Origin: UBA1672 sp963977495
GTDB taxonomy: Bacteria; Pseudomonadota; Alphaproteobacteria; Micavibrionales; Micavibrionaceae
Reading direction: 5' to 3'
Length of the DNA: 61,779 bases
Assembly (NCBI GenBank): GCA_963977495.1
Contig: CAXBOT010000009.1
Location: forward strand, 1-61,779
Below, piece by piece: positions 1-8,564 of the stretch. Both the position numbers and the translations under genes were made by a program. Positions within the stretch are counted from its first letter, which is position 1. Each line of letters opens with the position of its first letter. The notes beneath the pieces are model-generated. The model worked only from the letters and a program-made list of their open reading frames with translations, searched no databases and was not told where the DNA came from.

Positions 1-51
1 CGTTCCAATATTACAATGCGGCTTGTTCCGCTCAAACTTTTCCTTCGACAT
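1..51 (-). CDS. tuf: Elongation factor Tu, N-terminal 17 codons only
   Basis: The reverse strand starts ATG at 51 and reads MSKEKFERNKPHCNIGT before running off the left edge. This is the canonical EF-Tu N-terminus, just ahead of the GHVDHGKT G1 loop that lies outside the window. An AAGGAG ribosome site is about 10 nt upstream. HCNIG is common in alphaproteobacterial EF-Tu. EF-Tu is the GTPase that delivers aminoacyl-tRNA to the ribosome. A tRNA-Gly(UCC) lies upstream on the same strand, the same pairing as in the classic tRNA-tufB clusters, so this may be the tufB-type copy. Very short but highly specific. Confidence 0.9.
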   Translation of the reverse strand, partial: MSKEKFERNKPHCNIGT

Positions 52-109
52 ATCTCATATGCTCCTTACATCTAAACTTTGCCGCTCCCGGCAGAAAAAC
101 TATTGCTTT

Positions 110-138
110 GGTGTAGAAAAACCACCCCACAATGTCAA
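110..138 (-). promoter_or_regulatory. Possible sigma-70 promoter between tRNA-Gly and tuf
   Basis: On the reverse strand a perfect TTGACA (133-138) is followed 17 nt later by a poor -10 (TACACC). It would drive tuf separately from the upstream tRNA. The weak -10 keeps this tentative; tuf may simply be read through from the tRNA transcript. Confidence 0.3.
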
Positions 139-187
139 TGGGTTTTTTACGGATATACGCGATTTTTAGTGGTGGTTTCTATTTCAT

Positions 188-261
188 TGGAGCGAGTGAC
201 CGGGATCGAACCGGCATATTCAGCTTGGAAGGCTGACGTTCTACCATTGAACTACACTCGC
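188..261 (-). tRNA. tRNA-Gly(UCC)
   Basis: A 74-nt cloverleaf on the reverse strand with encoded CCA. The acceptor arm GCGAGTG pairs with CACTCGC, the anticodon loop CTTCCAA gives anticodon TCC, and the T-arm is GGTTCGATCCC. It reads toward tuf. Confidence 0.95.
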
Positions 262-360
262 ATTGCCAAAGACAGTGATATCACCTATCGACTTTTGAAG
301 CAAAAATCAATAGCGCAATATGAAATTTGTTATATCAAAATACGCGCGCTCAAAAAATTA

Positions 361-1215
361 CTATCGCCGCACAACAAAGCGCGATGTTTTGATTTCCTCT
401 TCCGTATGCTGCACCAATGCCTTAATAAACTCCGCGCCGAACTGCAGGATCATACACGCATACGTCACCCAAATCATAAGCAGGATAATAGACCCCGCCG
501 CACCAAAAACCGATTGCGGTGCAACCACGGCAAGGGCTTTTGTAAAAAACAACCCGCCCAGCAAAAACAACAGAGAAGACAGCGTCCCCCCGACAAAGGC
601 GTAGCGCAATTTAATTTTCACATCGGTCAGCATTTTAAAGATCAACGTGAACAACAAGGCAATCGTGGTGAACGACACGCTGAGCTCCAATATCCATAAA
701 AACTCAAGCTGAGGGAACTGGCTTACGACCCAACTGCCAAATACTTTGAGCGCCGCAGAAACATACATCGACACCAAAACGCAAAAACTGAACATGATCG
801 CAACGAACAGTGAAACGCCCCGATATACAAGAAAACGAAGCACCGTTTTTTCAGGCTTCGGCTTCACCCCCCAAACCGCGTTAAAGGAATTTTTGAGCTG
901 TGCGAAGAACCCCGTTGCCCCGAACAACAAAACGCCACCACCAATAATCAATGTTTTGGGGCCATTATCCGTCAGGCGCGCATTATCAATAATTTTCTGA
1001 ATGGTTTCGGCGGCCTCCTGCCCCATAAAGCTCCCGATATATTCCTGAATTTGGGTGCGCACCATTTCTTCATCCAGAAAAAATGTTGTGATAGAAAACA
1101 GAATAATAAGCATTCCGGGCAATGAGAAAACAGCATAATAGGCGGCGGCGGCGCTATATGTTAAAGGGGTGTTCGACACCCATGATTTTAAAGTATTTTT
1201 TATAACTTCCAGCAT
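361..1215 (-). CDS. YihY/BrkB-family inner membrane protein (UPF0761)
   Basis: A 284-aa multi-pass membrane protein of the YihY family, once misnamed ribonuclease BN. The N-terminal block (LTYSAAAAYYAVFSLPG, about residues 18-34) is the family hallmark. It is followed by about six hydrophobic segments, a GATGFFAQLKNSFNAVWG stretch near residue 100, and a GAAGSIILLMIWVTYACMILQFGAE C-terminal block. The molecular function is not established; some relatives affect envelope or transport traits. The start at 1215 has an AGGT ribosome site close upstream. It is monocistronic here, followed by the tRNA-Gly gene on the same strand. Confidence 0.88.
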   Translation of the reverse strand: MLEVIKNTLKSWVSNTPLTYSAAAAYYAVFSLPGMLIILFSITTFFLDEEMVRTQIQEYIGSFMGQEAAETIQKIIDNARLTDNGPKTLIIGGGVLLFGATGFFAQLKNSFNAVWGVKPKPEKTVLRFLVYRGVSLFVAIMFSFCVLVSMYVSAALKVFGSWVVSQFPQLEFLWILELSVSFTTIALLFTLIFKMLTDVKIKLRYAFVGGTLSSLLFLLGGLFFTKALAVVAPQSVFGAAGSIILLMIWVTYACMILQFGAEFIKALVQHTEEEIKTSRFVVRR

Positions 1216-1359
1216 AAGAAACCTGTCGCGCCAAGGATATGTTGTTTAACTTGAGCAGAATAAATTCCCACCAGCATGTGATGGCGCAAGCTTAGATCAG
1301 CAACACAGGAAAACCAAGTCACAATCCAATTTTTTCCAAAAAGCGCAAATCAGAGACGG

Positions 1360-4300
1360 TTAATCCCGATCGTAATGCCGCCCTTCCCAGATGTAATAAA
1401 CCACAGGAATAACAATAAGGGTAAGCAGCGTTGTGGTCGCCATACCGCCAATCATCGGCAAGGCAATGCGGCGCATCACGTCCGATCCTAATCCTTCTGT
1501 GATGAAAATCGGCGTTAACCCGATCATCGTTGTGGCAACGGTCATCAATTTGGGTCGCACTCGCAAGACGGCGCCATGCATAACCGCTTCGAATAAATCC
1601 TGCCGTGATTGCGGCGGATGTTCGCGCATCTGGTGATCGATATAAATCAACATCACCACCGCCGTTTCCACCGCGATCCCCGCCAAGGCAATAAACCCGA
1701 CACCAACGGCAACAGAGAAATTATACCCCGCCCAATACAGCGCCCACACCCCGCCGATCAATCCGAACGGCAGCGAAAGCATGATGATCAACGTACGATC
1801 AACGCGCCCGAAATGAATCATTAACAGCGTAAAGATTATAAAAACGGCCGCAGGTATCGCAAATTGCATCCGCACCTTGGCTTCTTGCATTTGTTCAAAC
1901 TGCCCCGACCAAATCAACGCATAGCCGGAGGGCAAATCAACGGTTTCGGCTATGATCTTTTGTGCCTCCTTCACATAGGATCCGATATCGCGTCCCTCAA
2001 TATCAACATAAACCCAACCCGTAAGCCGTGCATTTTCAGACTTAATCATTGGCGGGCCTTCCACGAATTCAATCGTGGCCAGTTCGCCCAGCGGGATATG
2101 CTGCCCCTGCGGTGTCGGCACAAGGATGTTATTCAAATCATCAGGATCTTCGCGGAAAGGCCGATCATAACGCAGCATGATGTTATAACGCTCTCGCCCC
2201 TGAATGGATTCGGCCATTTTCATACCGCCCAGCGCGGTTCCGATAACATTTTGGAACACGCCCATGTCAATATTACGCCGCGCAAGCGCATCACGATTTG
2301 GGGTTACCTCAAGATATTTTCCACCTTGCACGCGGTCTGCAAAGGCCGAACGCGTACCCAGAACCGCCTTAATCGCGGCCTCGACATCCAACGCGACGCG
2401 CCCGATCTCATCCAAATTATCGCCTGCAATTTTAATTCCGATGGGCGTGCGTATACCTGTGGAAATCATATCCATGCGAATTTTAATCGGATATCCCCAC
2501 GAATTAACCACCCCCGGCAGTTTCAAACGGGCGTTCATATCCTTAATCAGATCATCAACCACCATGCCTTTGCGCCATTGATCACGCGGTTTCAGGCGTA
2601 TCCATGTTTCAATCATAGAAATCGGCGCAGGGTCAGTGGCGGTATCAGCGCGGCCTACTTTACCAAATACAAGCTCCACTTCCGGTGTGGTTTTAATCAA
2701 ACGGTTTGTTTGCTGTAAAATTTCCTTGGCTTTGGTGATAGATACACCGGGTAAGGTCGTCGGCATATAGAGCAACTCACCTTCATACAAAGCGGGCATA
2801 AACTCTGATCCCGTCTTGGCAATCGGCCACGCCATAGAGCCCAACAAGCACAACGCCAAAACAATGGTCACCCATTTACGCTTGAGTGCGATGCTCAAAA
2901 GCGGTTTATAGACATGAATAAACCAGCGATTGATCGGGTTTTCTTCTTCTTTGCGGATTTTCCCGCGGATCAACCACAGCATCAGCACCGGCACAACCGT
3001 AACAGACAGAATAGAAGCAAACGCCATTGCATAGGTTTTTGTATAAGCAAGCGGTGAAAATAAACGATAGGATTGGCCGCTCAAAGCGAAGACCGGCAAA
3101 AACGATACCGTGATAATCAATAGCGAGAAAAACAACCCCGGCCCGACCTCTTTGGTCGCCAATAAAATCGCATCGTGCTTATCATGGCGTGAAGCGCTCT
3201 CGGGCAGTTCCGATATTTTTCGATGTGCATTTTCAACCATAACAATCGACGCATCCACCATCGCACCGATTGCAATTGCAATACCGCCCAAAGACATAAT
3301 ATTAGCCGTAATGCCCTGCGCAGACATCACAATGAAGGCCGCTAAAATCGCCAGCGGCAATGTCACAATCGCAACCAACGCCGATCTGGCATGAAGCAAG
3401 AATATCAGGGACACCAGCGCAACAACGATGGCTTCCTCAAGCAATTTACTGCGCAGATAATGGATTGCCCCCTCAATCAACGGGGCGCGGTCATAAACCG
3501 TGACGATCTCGACACCATCGGGCAAACCTTGCTGAAGTTCGGATAGCTTTTTCTTAACGCCTTCAATAACATGCAGGGCGTTCTCACCAGAGCGCATGAC
3601 CACAATTCCCGCAACAACCTCCCCTTCTCCATCCAACTCTGTCACACCGCGCCGAAGCGCTGGCCCCTCAATCACGCGGGCAACATTCTCCAACAGAACA
3701 GGCGTGCCGTCAGGCGCATAAAGGACGATCTTTTTCAACTGATCGATGTTCGTGATATAGCCCTTGGAACGGATCATCAGTTCCATTTCCGCCTTTTCAA
3801 TCACGCGCCCGCCAGCATCCATGCTGGCGCTTTTAAGAGCATCCATAACGCGTTTCAGCGGAATATCAAAGGCACGCAACCGATTGGGATCAATCAAAAC
3901 CTGATATTCTTTGACAAACCCACCAACAGAGGCGACCTCTGACACACCATCAACCGTTGCCAATTCGAATTTCAAAAACCAGTCTTGCAAGCTACGCAGT
4001 TGGGAGAGATCATATTTCCCGCTTTTATCAACCAGCGCATATTGATACACCCAACCGACACCTGTGGCATCAGGCCCCATTTGCGGACGCGCGCCGTCGG
4101 GCAAGTCACCTTGAATTTTCGACAGAGCCTCGACCACGCGGCTGCGCGCCCAATATTGATCGACAACATCTTCGAAAATAATATAAACAAACGATGTTCC
4201 AAACATGGAATAGCCACGCACATCCTTTGTCTTAGGCAGCCCCAGCATCGTTGTTGAAAGCGGATAGGTAATCAAATCCTCAACAATTTGCGGTGATTGT

Positions 4301-4515
4301 CCTGCAAAATCTGTGCGGATAATAACCTGCGTATCCGACATATCGGGAATAGCATCAAGCGGCATTTTCTGCACCGCCAAAATACCGCCAATCAGCAAGG
4401 CAATCATCATAACAACGACAAGCAGTTGGTTTTGCACTGACCAATCAATCACCTTAGCAATAAAGGATTGTGTCGGATCGTGAGAGAGGTGTTTATTCTT
4501 ATTAATGCTGGTCAT
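1360..4515 (-). CDS. cusA: CusA-type copper/silver RND efflux pump
   Basis: A 1051-aa heavy-metal RND (HME) permease, the inner membrane motor that uses the proton gradient to move Cu(I)/Ag(I) out through a tripartite complex. The first membrane helix is at about 29-48, followed by PLDAIPDMSDTQV, typical of CusA/CzcA. The TM4 proton-relay motif GAMVDASIVMVENAH is present. The methionines I equate with the E. coli CusA metal path are visible in EFMPALYEG, SMIETW and DMISTGI. The start overlaps the cusB stop by 14 nt, showing translational coupling. It is the last gene of the cus operon. Metal specificity is inferred from the methionines and from the CusB partner. Confidence 0.93.
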   Translation of the reverse strand: MTSINKNKHLSHDPTQSFIAKVIDWSVQNQLLVVVMMIALLIGGILAVQKMPLDAIPDMSDTQVIIRTDFAGQSPQIVEDLITYPLSTTMLGLPKTKDVRGYSMFGTSFVYIIFEDVVDQYWARSRVVEALSKIQGDLPDGARPQMGPDATGVGWVYQYALVDKSGKYDLSQLRSLQDWFLKFELATVDGVSEVASVGGFVKEYQVLIDPNRLRAFDIPLKRVMDALKSASMDAGGRVIEKAEMELMIRSKGYITNIDQLKKIVLYAPDGTPVLLENVARVIEGPALRRGVTELDGEGEVVAGIVVMRSGENALHVIEGVKKKLSELQQGLPDGVEIVTVYDRAPLIEGAIHYLRSKLLEEAIVVALVSLIFLLHARSALVAIVTLPLAILAAFIVMSAQGITANIMSLGGIAIAIGAMVDASIVMVENAHRKISELPESASRHDKHDAILLATKEVGPGLFFSLLIITVSFLPVFALSGQSYRLFSPLAYTKTYAMAFASILSVTVVPVLMLWLIRGKIRKEEENPINRWFIHVYKPLLSIALKRKWVTIVLALCLLGSMAWPIAKTGSEFMPALYEGELLYMPTTLPGVSITKAKEILQQTNRLIKTTPEVELVFGKVGRADTATDPAPISMIETWIRLKPRDQWRKGMVVDDLIKDMNARLKLPGVVNSWGYPIKIRMDMISTGIRTPIGIKIAGDNLDEIGRVALDVEAAIKAVLGTRSAFADRVQGGKYLEVTPNRDALARRNIDMGVFQNVIGTALGGMKMAESIQGRERYNIMLRYDRPFREDPDDLNNILVPTPQGQHIPLGELATIEFVEGPPMIKSENARLTGWVYVDIEGRDIGSYVKEAQKIIAETVDLPSGYALIWSGQFEQMQEAKVRMQFAIPAAVFIIFTLLMIHFGRVDRTLIIMLSLPFGLIGGVWALYWAGYNFSVAVGVGFIALAGIAVETAVVMLIYIDHQMREHPPQSRQDLFEAVMHGAVLRVRPKLMTVATTMIGLTPIFITEGLGSDVMRRIALPMIGGMATTTLLTLIVIPVVYYIWEGRHYDRD

Positions 4516-5860
4516 GCGACTCTCCGATCATTTGGTCTTTATCCATCGCCGCACTAGGGGATTTCATTTTGCGAAAGGATTCCCGCAGCGCACTTTCTGA
4601 ATCAATCAGGAATTGACCGCTGATAACGACATCATCCTCTTCGGAAAGGCCGCTCACGACCTCCGCACGCCCTTTATAGCTTAGGCCGATCACCACCTCC
4701 ACAGGCTGGAAACGTCCCTGACCCTTTGCCAACACAACATAATCACCATCTTTGCTTTTTAAGATTGCATCACTTGGAATGGACAAACGCTTTTTGACAT
4801 TGGTTTCAAGTGTCACATCTGCATAAGCCCCCGGCTTAAACTGGCCGTCAGGGTTATCCAGAACCAAACGAATGCGCCCTGTGCGCGTTGCCCTGTTCAT
4901 TGTGGGATAGATATAATCCACCTTGGCAACTTGATCCTTCACACCAAATGCAGGCATAGAAACGCTCGCCTTGGTTTTTTGGGTCATAAATGCAATATCC
5001 TGCTCGGCTATATCAACTTCGATCCAAACCGTATCGTAATTTTGCAAAACCATAAGGTTCATGCCGGGTTTCGCGTATGTGCCATCTCTGATATCAATAC
5101 GGCTAACCACGCCATTAGCCTCAGCATAAAACGGCACACTATCAAAAGGCTTGCGCTGTTTTTTAACGGCGTCAATCGCCTGCTTTTGCATACCCAAAGA
5201 AATCAACCGTTTAGCGGCGGAATCGATGCGTCCACTCAACCCCGTCGCCAAAGCGCTCACAAGGTCTTTTTGCGCTGAAATCAATGCGGGGCTGTAAAAA
5301 TTAAAGAGTAAATCCCCCTTCTTCACATCATCTCCGACTGCCTTGATTTTAAGATTTTCAATCCAGCCTTCAACGCGGCTTGAAATATCAAACTGTAAAC
5401 GCGTATTTTCTGTCACATCACCATAACCACGCACCACACTACCGAAATCGTTCATCTGTGCGCGTTCAAAGCGAACGCCTGTGTTTTGTATCATTTCAGA
5501 ACTAATTTGCACGACGGCGCGTCCTTCCGTCGTCATCGACGTGTCTTGCGCATAGACAGGAACAAGGTCCATCCCCATCGGCGATTTGCCCGGCTTATCA
5601 CTTCTGTAATTCGGGTCCATCGGCGCGCGCCAATATAAAATCTCCTTTTCCCCCGTAGCTTGAGGTGCAGGCGACATTTGCGCTTGCTCTTCCCCACTTT
5701 CCACAGCGATAAGATCCATGCCGCAGATCGGGCATGTTCCCGCATGATCTGAAAAATAATGTGTGTGCATGGGACAGGTATAGTGCTGCGTTTGCGCCAG
5801 CGCAGGCGTGACACAAAAAACAAGAACGACCATCATAAGGATATGTACTGTGTGTTTCAT
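4502..5860 (-). CDS. cusB: CusB-type periplasmic adaptor with two heavy-metal-binding modules
   Basis: A 452-aa membrane fusion protein linking CusA to an outer membrane channel. A signal peptide (about 1-22, ending ALAQ) is followed by a heavy-metal-binding module with TCPMH and CPICGMDL (about 28-52). A second, CusB-type module follows (APMDPNYRSDKPGKSPMGMD, about 82-101). Beyond these lie the barrel-sandwich/lipoyl and beta-barrel domains (VSRIDIRDGTYAKPG; GRIRLVLDNPDGQFKPG). The ribosome site AGGAGGT is strong. It overlaps the upstream channel gene by ATGA and cusA by 14 nt. Cysteines in the first module suggest metal sensing or handover, by family knowledge. Confidence 0.93.
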   Translation of the reverse strand: MKHTVHILMMVVLVFCVTPALAQTQHYTCPMHTHYFSDHAGTCPICGMDLIAVESGEEQAQMSPAPQATGEKEILYWRAPMDPNYRSDKPGKSPMGMDLVPVYAQDTSMTTEGRAVVQISSEMIQNTGVRFERAQMNDFGSVVRGYGDVTENTRLQFDISSRVEGWIENLKIKAVGDDVKKGDLLFNFYSPALISAQKDLVSALATGLSGRIDSAAKRLISLGMQKQAIDAVKKQRKPFDSVPFYAEANGVVSRIDIRDGTYAKPGMNLMVLQNYDTVWIEVDIAEQDIAFMTQKTKASVSMPAFGVKDQVAKVDYIYPTMNRATRTGRIRLVLDNPDGQFKPGAYADVTLETNVKKRLSIPSDAILKSKDGDYVVLAKGQGRFQPVEVVIGLSYKGRAEVVSGLSEEDDVVISGQFLIDSESALRESFRKMKSPSAAMDKDQMIGESHDQH

Positions 5861-7101
5861 TTTGAAACCTCCTGATATGCACCAATAATATTGGCGTTAA
5901 ATTCTGCTGATCTGGACACATAAAGCGCCTTCACAATCGCGCGTTGGCTTTGGATGTTCAGACGGTCAATCTTTGCCAGTAAGACAGAGTCCAGATTTTC
6001 CGTTCCCGCTTCATAATTCCGCTCCGCCGCGGCGATTTTCTTTTTCATCGCCCAATCTTTATCCTGCAAAACCTTAACATTCCGCCCCGCCGCATCGCGT
6101 GCGGCGTGTAATGCGGTCATTTGCTGTATCCATTGGCGCGCCATATCGTCATAAGCAAACTGCGCGCTGCGCTCCTGATCTTTGGCCGCTTTCAATTTCG
6201 GTTTTTGATTTTTATCAGCCCATAGCGGGATCGTGATTTGCGCCTGCAGAGAAAACCAATCATCGCCGTTAAAGCTGTTATGCTCGCCGCTTTCGCGCTG
6301 TTTATAAATGGCGTTCACACCAAAATCAGGCAAAAACGCTGCCTCTGCCACGCCGACACTTTTCGATGCAATATCAATATCTTGCGCAGCGATCATAACG
6401 GGGTATAACGCATCAGGGGTTTCATCCCATTGCATATCGGGCACATCAGGAACATCCAACGCGGGCACATCACCGACCAGACGAATAAACTCCGCCTCAA
6501 TTGCCGTAATATCCGCATCCAGATTATTCAACTTGCGCTCTGCCTCCGCACGCTCGACATCGATTTCTGAAAATCTTTGGTATTAAGAGCCGCCGGATTC
6601 GACCTGTCCCTCAAAGGTGTTCTCCAAGGCTGTGTAATACTCTAATTGTTTTTTGATCAGCGCTTTGCGTGTTTTTGCGCTCTGATATTCGGCCAGTTTG
6701 GCAATCAACATAAAGCGCATTCTGGCCTTGGTATAATCAGCCACCAGCGCGAATTTTTTTGATAATTGATCCAAGCGCCCTGACTTTGCCGCGCGCAACG
6801 CGGGGTTGGGGATTTTTTGATTAAAGCCAATCAATTTTGCTGTCGGCAAAAAACGATCAAAGGACGGATCAGAGACGGGAACATTATCCACGCCGATTGT
6901 GACCACCGGATCGGGCAAGCCCAGTTCCCCTTGCGCCTGCGCCTGCGCAGCGTCGCTTTGCGCCAATATGGACGCAATCTGCGGATGATCTGTTAAACGC
7001 TGCACATACTCTTCGAATGTCGCGGCCTGTGCGTGTGGAGCCACTGATATTAAAGCCAAAGCTGTTACCCATAATCGGGTATATAAAGTCAAATTTCGCA
7101 T
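5857..7101 (-). pseudogene. cusC: CusC/TolC-like outer membrane channel interrupted by one in-frame TAA
   Basis: Two open segments in the same frame (7101-6583 and 6582-5857) together encode about 413 residues of a TolC-family channel. A single TAA at 6585-6583 separates them, after ...QVESGGS and before YQRFSEIDVERAEAERKLNN. No frameshift is needed. CAA to TAA is the simplest cause. The start at 7101 gives a clean signal peptide (MRNLTLYTRLWV...PHAQA) with an AAGAAGG site; longer upstream starts are unlikely. The intact reading frame on both sides and the ATGA overlap with cusB suggest a recent mutation, readthrough, or a sequence error. Unless suppressed, the Cus pump lacks its own channel; the NodT-type protein at 17119 could substitute (inference). 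Confidence 0.85.
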
Positions 7102-7196
7102 AGGAATAACCTTCTTTTTTATAGCGAATTCGCGCGTAAAGGCGCCAAACACCCGACGCAAACACATGCGACGGGGCACTTAAAAAAGATAGGGAT

Positions 7197-7595
7197 TTAT
7201 ATGCGGATTCTTTGAGTAGAGAAATAAACCGGCAGACGGGCAAGCGTCATATCCGGCAGTCGAGGCGGCCCGCGAATATCATTCGTGAATGATGGGGCAA
7301 AATTATGAACGGCTGTAATATCAGCCCATACAAAATGAATATCGCTCAAAACTTGATCGGGGCTGAAATCATGGTTTGCATCCTGATAAAAGAAGCCAAC
7401 GCCCATGCAATCTTGAACCAGCATAAGGCCGTCAGGGCCAATTTTACGATAATCACCATCATTCGATGCCTCATGACAAGGCATCGCTTCGCCACTCTGC
7501 GCTTGGGCTTGCTGCATCGGGCAAATCGCCATAATGCACACCAGCGAGGGCAAGAACGTCAAAAATGCTAATAATCCAAGTATGTTCTTTTTCAT
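7197..7595 (-). CDS. Small secreted protein heading the cus operon
   Basis: About 132 aa with a signal peptide (MKKNILGLLAFLTF...). Next comes a Cys/Met/His-containing stretch (CPMQQ, MPCHE, VQDCMG) and a C-terminus RGPPRLPDMTLARLPVYFSTQRIRI. Proteins ending in RGPP...LPVYxxTQRxR are, from memory, frequent in front of copper efflux genes in proteobacteria; I cannot name the family. It may bind metal in the periplasm (inference). An earlier ATG at 7607 exists. The MKK start is preferred because it puts the signal peptide at the N-terminus and fits the candidate promoter just upstream. It is followed by the channel gene on the same strand. Confidence 0.7.
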   Translation of the reverse strand: MKKNILGLLAFLTFLPSLVCIMAICPMQQAQAQSGEAMPCHEASNDGDYRKIGPDGLMLVQDCMGVGFFYQDANHDFSPDQVLSDIHFVWADITAVHNFAPSFTNDIRGPPRLPDMTLARLPVYFSTQRIRI

Positions 7596-7615
7596 ATCAG
7601 AACTCATAATATGCT

Positions 7616-7643
7616 ATTCGTCCTAAAAGTCTATTAAGTTTCA
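7616..7643 (-). promoter_or_regulatory. Weak SigF-type promoter candidate for the cus operon
   Basis: The reverse strand reads TGAAACT-N16-CGAAT, one base away from the TGTAACT-N16-CGAAT sites near the sigma factor at 34493. It ends about 20 nt before the preferred start of the operon's first gene and overlaps the end of the upstream hydrolase gene. The -35 mismatch falls in the core GTAAC, so this needs an experiment. Confidence 0.35.
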
Positions 7644-8288
7644 AGACCCCGGACCGTAATGAAGATTATTAATATCACTCCACGTATATGTCGCTACAGG
7701 CGGCTTTCTATCTTCTTCAGGTGTTAAAATCATCTCCGCAACGCGTTCGCTATCGGTAAAAACAAGCTGACCATGATACACCTGATTCATAAAATCATCG
7801 AAGGAGGCCATGGGATGGTTGGGGGCGAAATCTGCGATTAAATCAGTCGGCACTATCACCTTAAACCCGTTATCCAGCAGACTATCCATTGTCCAGTAAA
7901 TACATTTCGATGCATAAAACCCAGTCAAAACCACGGTATCCACGCCCTCCTCTTTAAGTTTATCAAAAAACTCTTCATGTTCAGGATAGGCGGACATTTG
8001 TGTTTTCGGCAGAATGGCATCCTCATTTTCAAACGGCATAACACGATGGAATGCACGCTCTTCGGCGCTCATCGGCTCAGGATCGAAATCCGCTGAAGTC
8101 GTAACATGCTGCAGCGTCCACGCCACTTTGTTACAATCCTTACGCACCTCATTTGTAAAATCAGCAATACGCGCCGCCGTTTCATCAAGATAAAGAGAGG
8201 AATTATACTCCCCGGAACCTTCTTCAAAATATAGCGCAGGGTCACAACTGGAACGATTGATATCAACCCCTAACAACAGAACCTTCAT
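7641..8288 (-). CDS. Isochorismatase-like cysteine hydrolase
   Basis: A 215-aa cytoplasmic hydrolase. The Asp-Lys-Cys triad of the isochorismatase-like fold is visible: D in LLLGVDINRS (about residue 9), K in LPKTQMSAY, and C in TGFYASKCIYWTMDS. The family splits amides, carbamates or isochorismate; the substrate here is unknown. The start at 8288 (MKVLLLGVD) puts the first strand at the N-terminus and has AGGGTGG upstream. Its 3' end touches the putative promoter of the cus operon. The next gene upstream is divergent. Confidence 0.82.
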   Translation of the reverse strand: MKVLLLGVDINRSSCDPALYFEEGSGEYNSSLYLDETAARIADFTNEVRKDCNKVAWTLQHVTTSADFDPEPMSAEERAFHRVMPFENEDAILPKTQMSAYPEHEEFFDKLKEEGVDTVVLTGFYASKCIYWTMDSLLDNGFKVIVPTDLIADFAPNHPMASFDDFMNQVYHGQLVFTDSERVAEMILTPEEDRKPPVATYTWSDINNLHYGPGS

Positions 8289-8447
8289 AGCCTTAACCAC
8301 CCTCATTTTTTCTAAAAAATAACAATTACGATGCAAATAATCAAACTATTATTATAACGCCCTGATTCACCTGAATAAATATTATTTTATTATATAATAT
8401 AAGAGCTTACATACAAAATATAAAAAACCGCTTAATCAAAAGAAAAT

Positions 8448-8460
8448 GATAATCATTATC
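8448..8460. promoter_or_regulatory. Fur box
   Basis: GATAATCATTATC is a perfect 6-1-6 inverted repeat and the core of the classic 19-bp Fur box, extended here by flanking AAT...AAA. It lies about 105 nt ahead of the outer membrane protein/imelysin/DUF1111 operon and just upstream of TTGACT (8471-8476)-N17-TATTCC, a plausible sigma-70 promoter. It implies repression by Fe-Fur and expression in iron limitation. Confidence 0.85.
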
Positions 8461-8513
8461 AAATAAATGGTTGACTCTGTAATGGCGCAATTGTATTCCC
8501 TCTTACTAGATGC

Positions 8514-8528
8514 GAATGATTTGCATTC
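8514..8528. promoter_or_regulatory. Second operator-like palindrome, possible Fur/Irr site
   Basis: GAATGATTTGCATTC is a perfect 5-5-5 palindrome inside GCGAATGATTTGCATTC, which shares AATGAT and CATT half-sites with Fur boxes. It lies downstream of the putative -10, so a bound repressor would block elongation. Fur, Irr or another regulator are all possible. Confidence 0.4.
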
Positions 8529-8564
8529 ACTGATTCTATTTTAATTTAATGAAGGATATTTATA

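Noticed and set aside
1864..2718. 284-codon forward ORF opposite cusA
   Set aside because: Entirely antisense to well-conserved cusA codons, no ribosome site, no recognisable domain; a GC-skewed shadow frame.
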